Source of the DNA: F1-60-MAGs163 sp046091165
GTDB taxonomy: Bacteria; Actinomycetota; Thermoleophilia; Solirubrobacterales; Solirubrobacteraceae
Assembly: GCA_046091165.1 (NCBI GenBank)
Contig: JBJTBE010000086.1
Span: 7,228-71,227 of the forward strand
Direction of reading: 5' to 3'
DNA: 64,000 nt
The notes under the pieces are model-generated. The model worked only from the letters and a program-made list of their open reading frames with translations, was not told the DNA's origin and searched no databases. Shown here one piece after another: positions 36,439-45,174 of the stretch; position 1 is the first letter of the stretch, and each line of letters begins with the position of its first letter. The position numbers were made by a program, and so were the translations under genes.

Positions 36439-38034
36439 TCACGGGGTCGCCTCCGGGACGTGCCCGGTGTCTTCGGGCCGGGGCTTGCGCCCGGAGCCCT
36501 CGGCGCTCTTGCGCACCACGAGGGTCAGCGCGCGCACGTAGGCGCTGGCCGCCGCCTCGAGGATGTCGGTGGAGACCGCCTGGCCGGAGGAGACCTCCCC
36601 GTCGAGCTCGATCACGACGTTTACCTCGCCGAGGGCGTCCTGGCCCTCGGTGACGGCGTCGACCCGGAACTCACGCAGCGAGGCGTGGATCCCGGCCGCC
36701 GCGTTGGCCGCCTTGAAGATGGCGTCGACCGGCCCGTTGGCGTCGTCCGAGCCGTCCCCCTGGAACTGGCCGCGCAGGACGTTGCCGTCGGGGTCCTCGA
36801 CCTCGACTACCGCCACCGGCGCCCGGCCGGTCCCGTCGCTGAGCTCGAACGAGACCAGCGTGTAGCCGGTCTCCTCGCGCAGCTCGTCGGTCATCAGTGC
36901 CTCGAGGTCCATCGCCGTCACCTGCTTCTTGCGGTCGGCGATCTCCTTGAAGCGCTTGAAGGCGGTGTTCAGGGCCTGCCCGTCGACGCTGTAGCCGAGC
37001 TCCTCCAGCGCCTGCTTGAGGGCGTGGCGGCCGGAGTGCTTGCCCAGGACGATCTGGTTGGTCTCCAGGCCGACGGTGGTGGCGTCCATGATCTCGAAGG
37101 TCGTGCGCTCCTTCAGGACGCCGTCCTGGTGGATCCCCGACTCGTGGGCGAAGGCGTTACGCCCGACCACCGCCTTGTTGGGCTGCACGGCGTAGCCGGT
37201 CAGGCGCGAGACCAGCCGACTGGTGCGCGAGAGCTCGGTGGTCCTGACGTCGGTGTAGAGCCCGTCGAGGTCGGCGGCGCGGGTGTGGAGCAACATCACG
37301 ATCTCCTCCAGCGAGGCGTTGCCGGCCCGCTCGCCGATCCCGTTGATCGCACACTCGACCTGCCGGGCACCGGCCAGGACCCCGGCGAAGGAGTTGGCCA
37401 CCGCGAGGCCAAGGTCGTCGTGGCAGTGGACCGAGAGGGTCACGTCCTTCAGGCCCGGGGCGGCGGCGTAGAGCCGCTCGAGGTAACGGGTGTACTCCTC
37501 GGGCATCGTGTAGCCGACGGTGTCCGGGATGTTGATGGTCGTGGCGCCCTCGTCGATGGCGATCTGGCAGACCTCGGCGGTGAAGCCGACGTCGGCGCGG
37601 GTCGCGTCCATCGGCGAGAACTCGACGTCCTCGCAGAGCTCGCGGGCCTGGGCGACCGCCGCGCGCGCGAGCCCCTTGACGTCGTCGCGCGAGTTCTGCA
37701 TCTGGTGCTCGATATGGATGTCGGAGGTGGAGACGAAGGTGTGGACCCGCGGGCGAGCGGAGTCGCGCACGGCCTCCCACGCCGTCTCGATGTCGGTCGC
37801 GTTGGCCCGCGCCAGCCCGCAGATCACCGGTCCTTCGACCTGCCGGGCGATCTCGCGCACCGCCTCGAAGTCGCCGGGCGAGGCGATCGGGAAGCCGGCC
37901 TCGATGATGTCGACCCCGAGGCGGGCAAGCTGGTGGGCGATCTCGAGCTTCTCGGAGGCGTTCAGCGAGATCCCCGGCGACTGCTCACCGTCCCGGAGGG
38001 TCGTGTCGAAAATCAGTACCTGGCTGCGGTCCAT
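36439..38034 (-). CDS. leuA: 2-isopropylmalate synthase
   Basis: Committed step of leucine synthesis: acetyl-CoA plus 2-oxoisovalerate. The 531 residues are of the short (about 500-residue) type: FDTTLRDGEQSPG (9-21), the metal ligands in HCHDDLGLAVANS, and a C-terminal leucine-binding regulatory domain (about 385-505). The ATG has AGGAAAGGA about 10 nt upstream. A leader with a Leu-rich peptide (38110-38163) precedes it, suggesting control by leucyl-tRNA supply as well as allosteric feedback. It heads leuA-C-D-B-ilvE-cimA. Confidence 0.96.
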   Translation of the reverse strand: MDRSQVLIFDTTLRDGEQSPGISLNASEKLEIAHQLARLGVDIIEAGFPIASPGDFEAVREIARQVEGPVICGLARANATDIETAWEAVRDSARPRVHTFVSTSDIHIEHQMQNSRDDVKGLARAAVAQARELCEDVEFSPMDATRADVGFTAEVCQIAIDEGATTINIPDTVGYTMPEEYTRYLERLYAAAPGLKDVTLSVHCHDDLGLAVANSFAGVLAGARQVECAINGIGERAGNASLEEIVMLLHTRAADLDGLYTDVRTTELSRTSRLVSRLTGYAVQPNKAVVGRNAFAHESGIHQDGVLKERTTFEIMDATTVGLETNQIVLGKHSGRHALKQALEELGYSVDGQALNTAFKRFKEIADRKKQVTAMDLEALMTDELREETGYTLVSFELSDGTGRAPVAVVEVEDPDGNVLRGQFQGDGSDDANGPVDAIFKAANAAAGIHASLREFRVDAVTEGQDALGEVNVVIELDGEVSSGQAVSTDILEAAASAYVRALTLVVRKSAEGSGRKPRPEDTGHVPEATP

Positions 38035-38109
38035 CGTGTCGTTCCTTTCCTGCGATCTGTCCTTCCGTGCTTCTTCGTGGTAGCTCGCGGCTGCGCGGCC
38101 GCCGGCGCG

Positions 38110-38163
38110 TTATTCCCCCCGAGGGGGGAGGAGAAGAAGTCGAATGGACAGCGGGAACGACAT
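38110..38163 (-). CDS. leuL: leuA leader peptide (17 codons, four consecutive Leu)
   Basis: ORF MSFPLSIRLLLLPPRGE followed by TAA, 75 nt before leuA. Five of 17 residues are Leu, four of them in a row (CTT CTT CTC CTC). This is the pattern of transcription- or translation-attenuation peptides. The Leu codons CTTCTTC (38133-38139) are exactly complementary to GAAGAAG (38070-38076) close to the leuA ribosome-binding site, so a ribosome stalled there would prevent that pairing. A C6-TC-G6 hairpin overlaps the end of the ORF. I see no T-tract, so translational control is more likely. Confidence 0.65.
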   Translation of the reverse strand: MSFPLSIRLLLLPPRGE

Positions 38164-38209
38164 CGTTGCCAGCGTAGCACCGGCCCGCCGGCCCGGGGAA
38201 AGGCGCTTC

Positions 38210-39046
38210 TCAGACTCCGAGCGGCTTGGCCTCGGGGACCGGGATTCCCTCTCGCCGGGCCGCCCTGCGCTGCCAGGCCAGGTTGGCGAACATCAGGAAG
38301 ATCACGATCACCAGGATCGCGGTGGCGAAAACGTTCACCTGCGGCGGCACGCCCTGGCGGGCGGCGCCATAGACGAAGAGCGGGAAGGTGACCGTCTGGC
38401 CGGCCGTGAAGTTGCTCACCACGAAGTCGTCGATCGAGATCGCGAACGAGAGCAGGGCGGCGGCGGCAAGGCCGGGGGCCAGCAGCGGCAGCGTGATCTT
38501 CCAGAGCGTCGTGGCCTGGTTGGCCCCCAGGTCGGCGGCGGCCTCTTCGATGTGGGTGTCCATCCCCTCCAGGCGCGCGCGCACGGTGATCACCACGTAG
38601 CCCAGGGTGAACATGACGTGGGCGATCAGCACGGTCACGAAGCCGCGTACCAGGCCCATGGTCAGGAACCACCCGAGCAGGGCGGCGCCGAGGACCACCT
38701 CGGGGGTGGCCAGGGGAAGGAAGACCAGGCCCCCGGTGGCACCCCTCCCCCGCCACCGGTAACGGACCAGCGCCAGGGCGACGAAGGTCCCCAACGCGAC
38801 CGCGATCAGGGTGGTGAAGAGGGCGATGAGGATCGAAGTCCCCATCGCCTCGCCCAGGCCGGCGACCGCGAAGGGCTCCTGCCAGTGCTTGAGGGTGAAG
38901 CCCTGCCAGGTGAAGTTGAACCGGCCCTGGTTGTCGTTGAAGGAAAACATGACGATCACGAAGATCGGCAGGAACAGGAAGATGATGGCCAGGACCGACC
39001 AGGTCCCAAGGGCAACGCCGCGCAGCTTGTCGGCCGTGGTCCTCAC
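38210..39046 (-). CDS. potC: Spermidine/putrescine ABC transporter permease PotC
   Basis: Inner-membrane permease of 278 residues with about six membrane helices and the EAA loop (EEAAADLGANQATTLWKITLPLLAPG) that contacts PotA. It starts with GTG overlapping the potB stop (GTGA). Last gene of potA-D-B-C. The two permeases, ATPase and binding protein give a complete importer; polyamine specificity is inferred from PotD similarity. Confidence 0.92.
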   Translation of the reverse strand: MRTTADKLRGVALGTWSVLAIIFLFLPIFVIVMFSFNDNQGRFNFTWQGFTLKHWQEPFAVAGLGEAMGTSILIALFTTLIAVALGTFVALALVRYRWRGRGATGGLVFLPLATPEVVLGAALLGWFLTMGLVRGFVTVLIAHVMFTLGYVVITVRARLEGMDTHIEEAAADLGANQATTLWKITLPLLAPGLAAAALLSFAISIDDFVVSNFTAGQTVTFPLFVYGAARQGVPPQVNVFATAILVIVIFLMFANLAWQRRAARREGIPVPEAKPLGV

Positions 39047-39963
39047 GATGCCGCCGCCTCGGAGAGCTGGCGGGTGCTCACGAAGCGCAGCGCGATGGCG
39101 ATCAGGATCAGGACGATCACCATCACCACAAACGAGAGTGCTGCGGCGGTCGGGTACTCGCGCACGGTCAGGTACTGCGACTGGATGACGTTGCCGATCA
39201 TGAACTGGTTCGGCGTGCCGAGGAGCTGGGCGTTGATGTAGTCGCCGATCGCCGGGATGAAGGTCAGCAGGGTGCCGGCGAAGATGCCCGGGGCGGCGAG
39301 CGGGAGCGTCACCTTCCGGAAGGCGGTGAGCTTGCTGGCGTAGAGGTCGGAGGCGGCCTCCAGGAGCGTTCGGTCCATCCGCTCCAGCGAGGCGTAGAGC
39401 GGCAGGACCATGAACGGGAGGAAGTTGTAGGTGATCCCCGCGATCACCGCGAAGGTCGTGGCCAGCAGTCGCCCGTCGGCGCCCAGGATCCCGACTGCCT
39501 TCAGGGCGTCGACGACGAAGCCGTCGTCGGAGAGCAGGGTCTGCCACGCGACGACCCGCACGATCAGGCTGGTGAAGAACGGCAGGATGACCAGCAGCAG
39601 CATGAGGTTGCGCCAGCGGCCGGCCTTGAAGGCGATGAAGTAGGCCAGCGGGAAGGAGATGATCAGGCAGGCGAGCGTGGCGATCCCCGCGTAGAGGAAC
39701 GAGCGACCCAGCTGCGGCAGGTACTCGGAGACCGCCTCCGGGTAGACGGAGAAGTTCCAGGTCTGGATGAAGCCGTCGTCGGGATTACCGGTCTGGGTGG
39801 AGACCCAGACCTGAGAGACGATCGGGATTGCGTAGAAGAGGACCAGCCAGGCGACGCCCGGCAGGACGAACAGCAGCGGGATCAGGGCCCGCTTGCGGCG
39901 CAGCGAGAGGCCACCCCCGCCCCGGGAGTCCTTCCCCGGAGCGGGGGCGACCGCCTCGCTCAC
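39043..39963 (-). CDS. potB: Spermidine/putrescine ABC transporter permease PotB
   Basis: 306-residue permease with about six helices and an EAA loop (LEAASDLYASKLTAFRKVTLPLAAPG). The N-terminal 25 residues are Gly/Arg-rich and cytosolic. It starts with GTG overlapping the potD stop. Partner of PotC in the heterodimeric pore. Confidence 0.92.
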   Translation of the reverse strand: MSEAVAPAPGKDSRGGGGLSLRRKRALIPLLFVLPGVAWLVLFYAIPIVSQVWVSTQTGNPDDGFIQTWNFSVYPEAVSEYLPQLGRSFLYAGIATLACLIISFPLAYFIAFKAGRWRNLMLLLVILPFFTSLIVRVVAWQTLLSDDGFVVDALKAVGILGADGRLLATTFAVIAGITYNFLPFMVLPLYASLERMDRTLLEAASDLYASKLTAFRKVTLPLAAPGIFAGTLLTFIPAIGDYINAQLLGTPNQFMIGNVIQSQYLTVREYPTAAALSFVVMVIVLILIAIALRFVSTRQLSEAAAS

Positions 39964-41183
39964 GAACCGGTGACCTTCTGCATGGCCGCCGTGACCTCAC
40001 GGTCGGCCGCGGCGCCCAGGTTCGGGTACTGGCGCAGCTGGTCGGTGGTGGCCTTATCCGGGAAGATCAGCTGGTTGTTGGCCAGCTCGGGGTTGCGCTT
40101 GGTGAGGATCTCCTTGACCCCCTCAACCGGGCAGAAGTAGTTGACGTACTCGGCGATGTTGGCCGCGATCTCCGGGTCGTAGACGTAGTTCATGAACGTC
40201 TCGGCCCCGTACGGCGACTTGGCCTTCTGCGGGATCAGCATGTTGTCCGACCAGGTGACCGCGCCCTCCTCGGGGATCAGGAACTCGAGGTTGGGGTTCT
40301 CGGCCTTCAGCTGGACGAGGTCGCCCGACCAGGCCACGCAGGCCCAGAGGTTCCCGGCGGCGAGGTCCTTGGTGTAGTCGTTGCCGGTGAAGCGGCGGAT
40401 CTGGCCCTTACTGGACTCCTCGCCGATCTTGTTGATCGCCTCGAGGTAGTCGTCCTTGCTGGCGGTCTGCGAGTCCTTGCCCATGCCCAGCAGGACGAGG
40501 CCGGCCGAGTCGCGCCACTCGCTGAACATCGTGACCCGGCCCTTGAACTTGGGGTCGAAGAGGTCGTTGACGCTGGTCAGCTTGCGCCCGGTCTTCTCCG
40601 GGTTGTAGCCGATGCCGGTGATCCCCGACTGCCACGGCAGCGTGTAGTTGCGGTTGGCGTCGTAGGGCGGCTTCTGGAGGGTCGGGATGAGGTTCTTCTC
40701 GTTCGGGATGTTGTTCTTGTCCTTCGGGATCGCGTACCCCTGCTCGATCCAGCGGGCGGCCATCCAGTCGGTCGGCATGATCAGGTCCCGGCCGATCCCC
40801 TGGTCGTTCTCGAGCTCCTGGCGGACCTTGGCGTAGAACTCCTCGTTGTCGTTGTAGTCCTCGAGGTACTTCATCTTGGCGTCGTTGGCCTTCTGCCAGC
40901 CGACAATGGTCGGGGAGGGCTTGCCTCCGGTGCCCTCGTCGATGTAGAGCGGCCAGTTGGAGACGACAAGGGTGCCGATCGCCGTCTTGGGGTGGGTGAC
41001 GTTCACGTCCTCGTTCTCACCCTCGTTGCTGGTCCCCTCGACCCCGCCGCAGGCGGCCAGGAAGGCGGCCGAGCCGCTCATCATCGCCGTGCCGGCGCCG
41101 AGCCGCTTGAGCGCCGAGCGGCGGGTTACCTCGTCGCCCTCGACGATCTTCTCGAAAAACAGGTCCATCGATTCAGGAGCCAT
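39960..41183 (-). CDS. potD: Spermidine/putrescine-binding lipoprotein PotD (Tat-type signal)
   Basis: Extracytoplasmic solute-binding protein of 407 residues. The N-terminus has a twin-arginine stretch (RRSALKRLGAG, about 21-31) and a lipobox LAAC (about 42-45), so it is likely exported folded through Tat and lipidated, with LspA (encoded here) removing the signal. LVVSNWPLYIDEGT, VPTDWMAARWI-like PTDWMAARWIEQG and WQSGITGIGYNPEK fit the PotD/PotF family. ATG at 41183 with GAGAGGA 6 nt upstream; it overlaps the potA end by 11 nt. An ATG at 41168 is the alternative. Confidence 0.92.
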   Translation of the reverse strand: MAPESMDLFFEKIVEGDEVTRRSALKRLGAGTAMMSGSAAFLAACGGVEGTSNEGENEDVNVTHPKTAIGTLVVSNWPLYIDEGTGGKPSPTIVGWQKANDAKMKYLEDYNDNEEFYAKVRQELENDQGIGRDLIMPTDWMAARWIEQGYAIPKDKNNIPNEKNLIPTLQKPPYDANRNYTLPWQSGITGIGYNPEKTGRKLTSVNDLFDPKFKGRVTMFSEWRDSAGLVLLGMGKDSQTASKDDYLEAINKIGEESSKGQIRRFTGNDYTKDLAAGNLWACVAWSGDLVQLKAENPNLEFLIPEEGAVTWSDNMLIPQKAKSPYGAETFMNYVYDPEIAANIAEYVNYFCPVEGVKEILTKRNPELANNQLIFPDKATTDQLRQYPNLGAAADREVTAAMQKVTGS

Positions 41184-42288
41184 CTGATTCCTCTCGGTTG
41201 ACAGCAAACGTGGTCTTGGGGTCCCAGGTGGCCGCCACGCGGCGCCCGGGGCCGAGGTTCGGCGGGTGATCCGCCGAGTTCTGCACGAATACCTGAAGCT
41301 CGTCGCCGCCCTCGGTCTGGACGACGTACTGCGTGGAAACCCCGACGAAAGCGGCGTCGGTGATCTGGCCGAGAATGACGTTGGAGCCGTTGGTGGACGC
41401 AGTGCCCTCGTCGATCGCCTCGAGGTCGAGCTTCTCGGGCCGCACGCCGATCCGCACGTCGGCGCCACTGCCCGGAAGGACCGAGGCGGGCACGAGCAGC
41501 CGGGCGCCGCCGTCGGCCTCCACCTCGGCCAGCTCGCCGCTGCGGGAGAGCACCCTGGCGTCGATCAGGTTCGAGGTGCCCAGGAAGTTGGCCACGAAGG
41601 CGGTCTTTGGCGTGTCGTAGAGCTCGCTCGCGGTCCCCAGCTGCTCGATCCGGCCCTCGTTCATCACGGCGATCTGGTCGGCCATCGTCATCGCCTCCTC
41701 CTGGTCGTGCGTGACGTGCACGAAGGTGATGCCGATATCGGCCTGGATGCGGCTCAGCTCGAGCTGGAGCTGCTTGCGCAGCTTGAGGTCCAGGGCGCCG
41801 AGCGGCTCGTCCAGGAGCAGGGCCTGGGGGCGGTTCACCAGCGCCCGGGCCAGTGCCACGCGCTGCTGCTGGCCGCCGGACATCTGGGTCGGGCGGCGGT
41901 TGGCCAGGGGCGTCAGCTGCACGAGCTCGAGCGCTTCGGCGACCCGCTGCCTGCGCTCGGCCTTGGGGACCTTCTTGCGCTTGAGCCCGAACTCGACGTT
42001 CTCGGCGACGGTCATGTGCGGAAAGAGCGCGTAGCTCTGGAAGACGGTGTTGACGTCGCGCCTGTGGGCCGGGACGTTGGTGACGTCGACCCCGGCCAGC
42101 TCCACCGTCCCCTCGGTCGGCTCCTCGAAGCCGCCGATCATGCGCAGCGTCGTGGTCTTGCCACAGCCGCTGGGGCCGAGCATGGCGAAGAAGCCGCCCT
42201 TGGGAATCTCGAGGTCGATGTCGTCCACGGCGACCATCTCCCCGAACTTCTTGGTCAGCCCCGTAAGGGTGATGTCTGCTTCAGCCAT
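41173..42288 (-). CDS. potA: Spermidine/putrescine ABC transporter ATPase PotA
   Basis: 371-residue ATPase: Walker A GPSGCGKTT (about 39-47), Q-loop FQSYALFPHMTVAENV, signature MSGGQQQR, Walker B ALLLDEPLGALD, switch HVTHDQEEA, and a C-terminal TOBE domain (about 280-370). The ATG has GGGGAGAGA just upstream. First gene of the pot operon, 90 nt after serA; a TATGGT hexamer about 40 nt upstream could be its -10. Confidence 0.95.
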   Translation of the reverse strand: MAEADITLTGLTKKFGEMVAVDDIDLEIPKGGFFAMLGPSGCGKTTTLRMIGGFEEPTEGTVELAGVDVTNVPAHRRDVNTVFQSYALFPHMTVAENVEFGLKRKKVPKAERRQRVAEALELVQLTPLANRRPTQMSGGQQQRVALARALVNRPQALLLDEPLGALDLKLRKQLQLELSRIQADIGITFVHVTHDQEEAMTMADQIAVMNEGRIEQLGTASELYDTPKTAFVANFLGTSNLIDARVLSRSGELAEVEADGGARLLVPASVLPGSGADVRIGVRPEKLDLEAIDEGTASTNGSNVILGQITDAAFVGVSTQYVVQTEGGDELQVFVQNSADHPPNLGPGRRVAATWDPKTTFAVNREESDGS

Positions 42289-42378
42289 TCTCTCCCCGAA
42301 ATCGGCTTTCCCTGCTGCCCTCAAACCATACCGGGCGACGGAGCGCGCCGTGAGCCTGCCACGCACTGCGTCAATTGG

Positions 42379-44001
42379 CTAGGCAAGGCTTACCGAGCGG
42401 CCCTCGTGGACGGTGTCGATGGCCACGATCTCCTGGACCACCTCGTCGGGCACGGGGGTGCTGGTGACCAGCACCATTACGGCGGTCGAGCCGTCCCCGC
42501 CCTCGGCTCCGTCGGGCTGGTAGCCGACCGCGGCGCTGTCGATGTTGATCGAGTGGCTGCCCAGGATCGTTGCCACCCGCCCGATGCTCCCCGGGACGTC
42601 GGCGTAGCGGAATATCGAAAGGTTCTCGGCCAGCTGCAGGTTGAAGCGGCGCCCCCAGGCCTCGAGCAGGTGCGGGTGGTGGTTCTTGCCCAGCGTGGTG
42701 CCGACTACCCGCGTCTCGCGGCCGCCGCCGACGATCGTCACGCGAACCAGCTCGGTGAAGTCGCGGGCGCTGGTGCGCGAGCTCTCGACGGTCACGATGC
42801 CCCTCTGCGCGGCAATGGTCGGGGCGTTGACGTCGTTGACCTGCTCCTCGGTGTGACCGGAGAGGATTCCCAGCAGGACTGCGGTCGTCAGGGGCCGGCA
42901 GTCACGGTCGGCGATCCGGCCCAGGTACTCGACCTCCACCCGGTCGATCGGCTGCCCGGCGGCCAGGGCGCTGACCAGCCGGCCAAGCATCCTCGAAAGC
43001 GGCAGGAACGGGCCGAGCACCTCGAGGTCCTCGGCGGCCACCGCCGGCACGTTTACCGCGCTGGTCACGCCCTGGCCGCTCAGGGCGCGGAGAACCTGCT
43101 CGGCGGCCTGGTAGCCGGCCCGGTCGGTGGCCTCGGTGGTCGAGGCGCCCAGGTGCGGCGTCACGACCACCTTCGGGTTGCCGAAGAGCGGGTGCTCGGT
43201 GATCGGCTCGGTCTCGAAGACGTCCAGGGCGGCGCCCGCGACCTTGCCCGAGGCGATGGCCGCCTCGAGGTCGGCGTCGACGACCAGCGGGCCGCGAGCC
43301 ACGTTGAGGATCCGGACGCCGTCCTTCATCTTCGAGAAGGCCTCGGCGTCCAGCCAGCCCTCGGTCTCGGGGGTCTTGGGCAGGTGGATGGTTATGAAGT
43401 CGGCCTCGGCGTAGAGCTCGTCGGCGTCTGCGGCCTGGCGCACCCCGAGCTCGCGGTAGCGCTCGGCGCCGACGTAAGGGTCGTAGGCGACGACCTCCAT
43501 GTCGAAGGCCTGCGCGCGCTCGGCCACGAGCTGCCCGATGCGGCCGAAGCCGAGAATCCCCAGCGTCTTGCCGCTGAGCTCGACCCCGGAGAACTGCTTG
43601 CGCTCCCAGCGTCCGTCGACCAGCGCCATGTGGGCCTGCGGGACATTCCGGGCCAGGGCAAGCAGCAGCGCCATGGTGTGCTCGGCGGCGGTGACGACGT
43701 TGGACTCCGGGGCGTTGGCCACGACGATCCCCCGCGCGGTGGCCGCTTCGACATCGACGTTGTCCACCCCGACTCCGGCCCGCCCGACCGCCTTGAGGCT
43801 CGTGGCCTTCCCGATCAGCTCCGCGTCGACGCTGGTCGCCGAGCGGATCAGCAGGCCGTCGTAGCCGCCCACCTCCTGCTCGAGCCTCTCGCGGTCCCAG
43901 TCGGAGCCCAGGTCGACCTCGAACCCGTTTTCGCGCAGGAGCTCGACGCCGGCTTCGCCGACGTCTTCGCAGACCAGCACCTTCATCGTTTCACCGGCCA
44001 T
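42379..44001 (-). CDS. serA: D-3-phosphoglycerate dehydrogenase (long, ACT-domain type)
   Basis: First step of serine synthesis. The 540 residues include the substrate and NAD domains (about 1-310; LGILGFGRIGQ, DVFETEP, TPHLGAST), an intervening ASB domain (about 320-455) and a C-terminal ACT domain (about 462-535) for serine feedback, as in Mycobacterium. Two starts are possible: ATG 44001, or ATG 43986 (MKVLV) with GGTGA upstream, which fits the family better. It lies 2 nt after serC. Confidence 0.95.
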   Translation of the reverse strand: MAGETMKVLVCEDVGEAGVELLRENGFEVDLGSDWDRERLEQEVGGYDGLLIRSATSVDAELIGKATSLKAVGRAGVGVDNVDVEAATARGIVVANAPESNVVTAAEHTMALLLALARNVPQAHMALVDGRWERKQFSGVELSGKTLGILGFGRIGQLVAERAQAFDMEVVAYDPYVGAERYRELGVRQAADADELYAEADFITIHLPKTPETEGWLDAEAFSKMKDGVRILNVARGPLVVDADLEAAIASGKVAGAALDVFETEPITEHPLFGNPKVVVTPHLGASTTEATDRAGYQAAEQVLRALSGQGVTSAVNVPAVAAEDLEVLGPFLPLSRMLGRLVSALAAGQPIDRVEVEYLGRIADRDCRPLTTAVLLGILSGHTEEQVNDVNAPTIAAQRGIVTVESSRTSARDFTELVRVTIVGGGRETRVVGTTLGKNHHPHLLEAWGRRFNLQLAENLSIFRYADVPGSIGRVATILGSHSINIDSAAVGYQPDGAEGGDGSTAVMVLVTSTPVPDEVVQEIVAIDTVHEGRSVSLA

Positions 44002-44003
44002 CG

Positions 44004-45140
44004 CTACGAGGTAAGCACGTCGCCGTTCTCGAGTGTCCAGTCGATGCAGGCGGTGAGGGCATCGATGTCCTCCGGGTCGATCGCCGGGAACATCCCGATC
44101 CTCAGCTGGTTGCGCCCAAGCTTGCGGTAGGGCTCGGTGTCGAGGATGCCGTTGGCGCGCAGCACGGCAGCCAGCGCCGCCGCGTCGACGCTCTCGTCGA
44201 AGTCGATCGTGCCCACCACGAGCGAGCGCAGGTCAGGCGCGGCCACGAACGGCGAGGCCAGCCCGGAGGCCTCGGCCCAGCCGTAGAGCGTTCCCGCCGA
44301 CTTCGAGGTGCGCGCCACGCAGCCGTCCAGGCCGCCGATCCCCAGCATCCAGCGCAGCTGCTCGTTCAGGAGGAAGAGCGTGGCCAGGGCGGGCGTGTTG
44401 TAGGTCTGGTCCTGGAGCGAGTTGTCCAGCGCCGTCTTCAGGGAGAGGAAGGCGGGGATCCAGCGGTCGCCGGCGGCGAGCTCCTCTATCCGCTCGAGCG
44501 CGGCCGGGCTGCAGGCCGCCAGCCAGAGGCCGCCGTCCGAACCGAGGGCCTTCTGGGGGGCGAAGTAATAGACGTCGGCCTGCGTTGCGTCGAGCGGCAG
44601 GCCCCCGGCGCCGGATGTCGCGTCGACCACCACCAGGGCCTCGCCGGCGTTCTCCGGGCGCTCGACGCCGACCATCACGCCGGTGGAGGTCTCGTTGTGG
44701 GCCCAGGCGATCACGTCGGCGATGTCGGAGGCCACCGGCGCGGGTGCGCTCCCCGGCTCGGCCTCCACCAGCACCGGCTCCTCGAGGAACGGCGCGCCGG
44801 CGGTGACGTCGGCGAACTTGCGCGTGAACTCCCCGTAGACCAGGTGGAGCGCCCGGTTGCGCACCAGGCCGAAGGCGGCGGCGTCCCAGAAGGCGGTGGA
44901 GCCGCCGTTGCCGAGGATCACCTCGTAGTCGTCGGGCAGGCCGAGCAGGGCCGAGAGCCGCTCCCTGACCTCCCCCACGAGAGCCTTGACCGCCGGCCTG
45001 CGGTGTGAGGTACCCAGGAGTGCGGCGCCCTGGCCGGCCAGCGCGGCGAGCGCCTCGGGCCGGACCTTCGAGGGCCCGCAGCCGAACCGGCCGTCGGCGG
45101 GCAGCAGCTCCTTCGGGATCTGTGGCGCAGCTGCGCTCAC
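44004..45140 (-). CDS. serC: Phosphoserine aminotransferase (mycobacterial type)
   Basis: PLP enzyme converting 3-phosphohydroxypyruvate to phosphoserine with glutamate. The 378 residues belong to the actinobacterial SerC subgroup: FGCGPSKVRPEAL, LGTSHRRPAVK, GNGGSTAFWDAA, WAHNETSTGV, and the PLP lysine in YYFAPQKALGSDGGLW. It starts with GTG, 34 nt after ilvC. serC-serA are directly adjacent, and serB is not in the window. Confidence 0.94.
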   Translation of the reverse strand: MSAAAPQIPKELLPADGRFGCGPSKVRPEALAALAGQGAALLGTSHRRPAVKALVGEVRERLSALLGLPDDYEVILGNGGSTAFWDAAAFGLVRNRALHLVYGEFTRKFADVTAGAPFLEEPVLVEAEPGSAPAPVASDIADVIAWAHNETSTGVMVGVERPENAGEALVVVDATSGAGGLPLDATQADVYYFAPQKALGSDGGLWLAACSPAALERIEELAAGDRWIPAFLSLKTALDNSLQDQTYNTPALATLFLLNEQLRWMLGIGGLDGCVARTSKSAGTLYGWAEASGLASPFVAAPDLRSLVVGTIDFDESVDAAALAAVLRANGILDTEPYRKLGRNQLRIGMFPAIDPEDIDALTACIDWTLENGDVLTS

Positions 45141-45174
45141 GACGCCTGGGTCCTGGGCCGGGTGGCGCCGGGGA

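Noticed and set aside
34553..38391. Very long plus-strand open frames opposite leuC, leuD and leuA
   Set aside because: Antisense shadows. The minus strand carries the complete leu genes with catalytic motifs.
41266..44130. 954-codon open frame on the plus strand across potA and serA
   Set aside because: High GC leaves the antisense frames open. The minus-strand frames encode full-length, motif-complete PotA, SerA and part of SerC, while this frame has low-complexity His/Asp/Gly-rich sequence and no family motifs.
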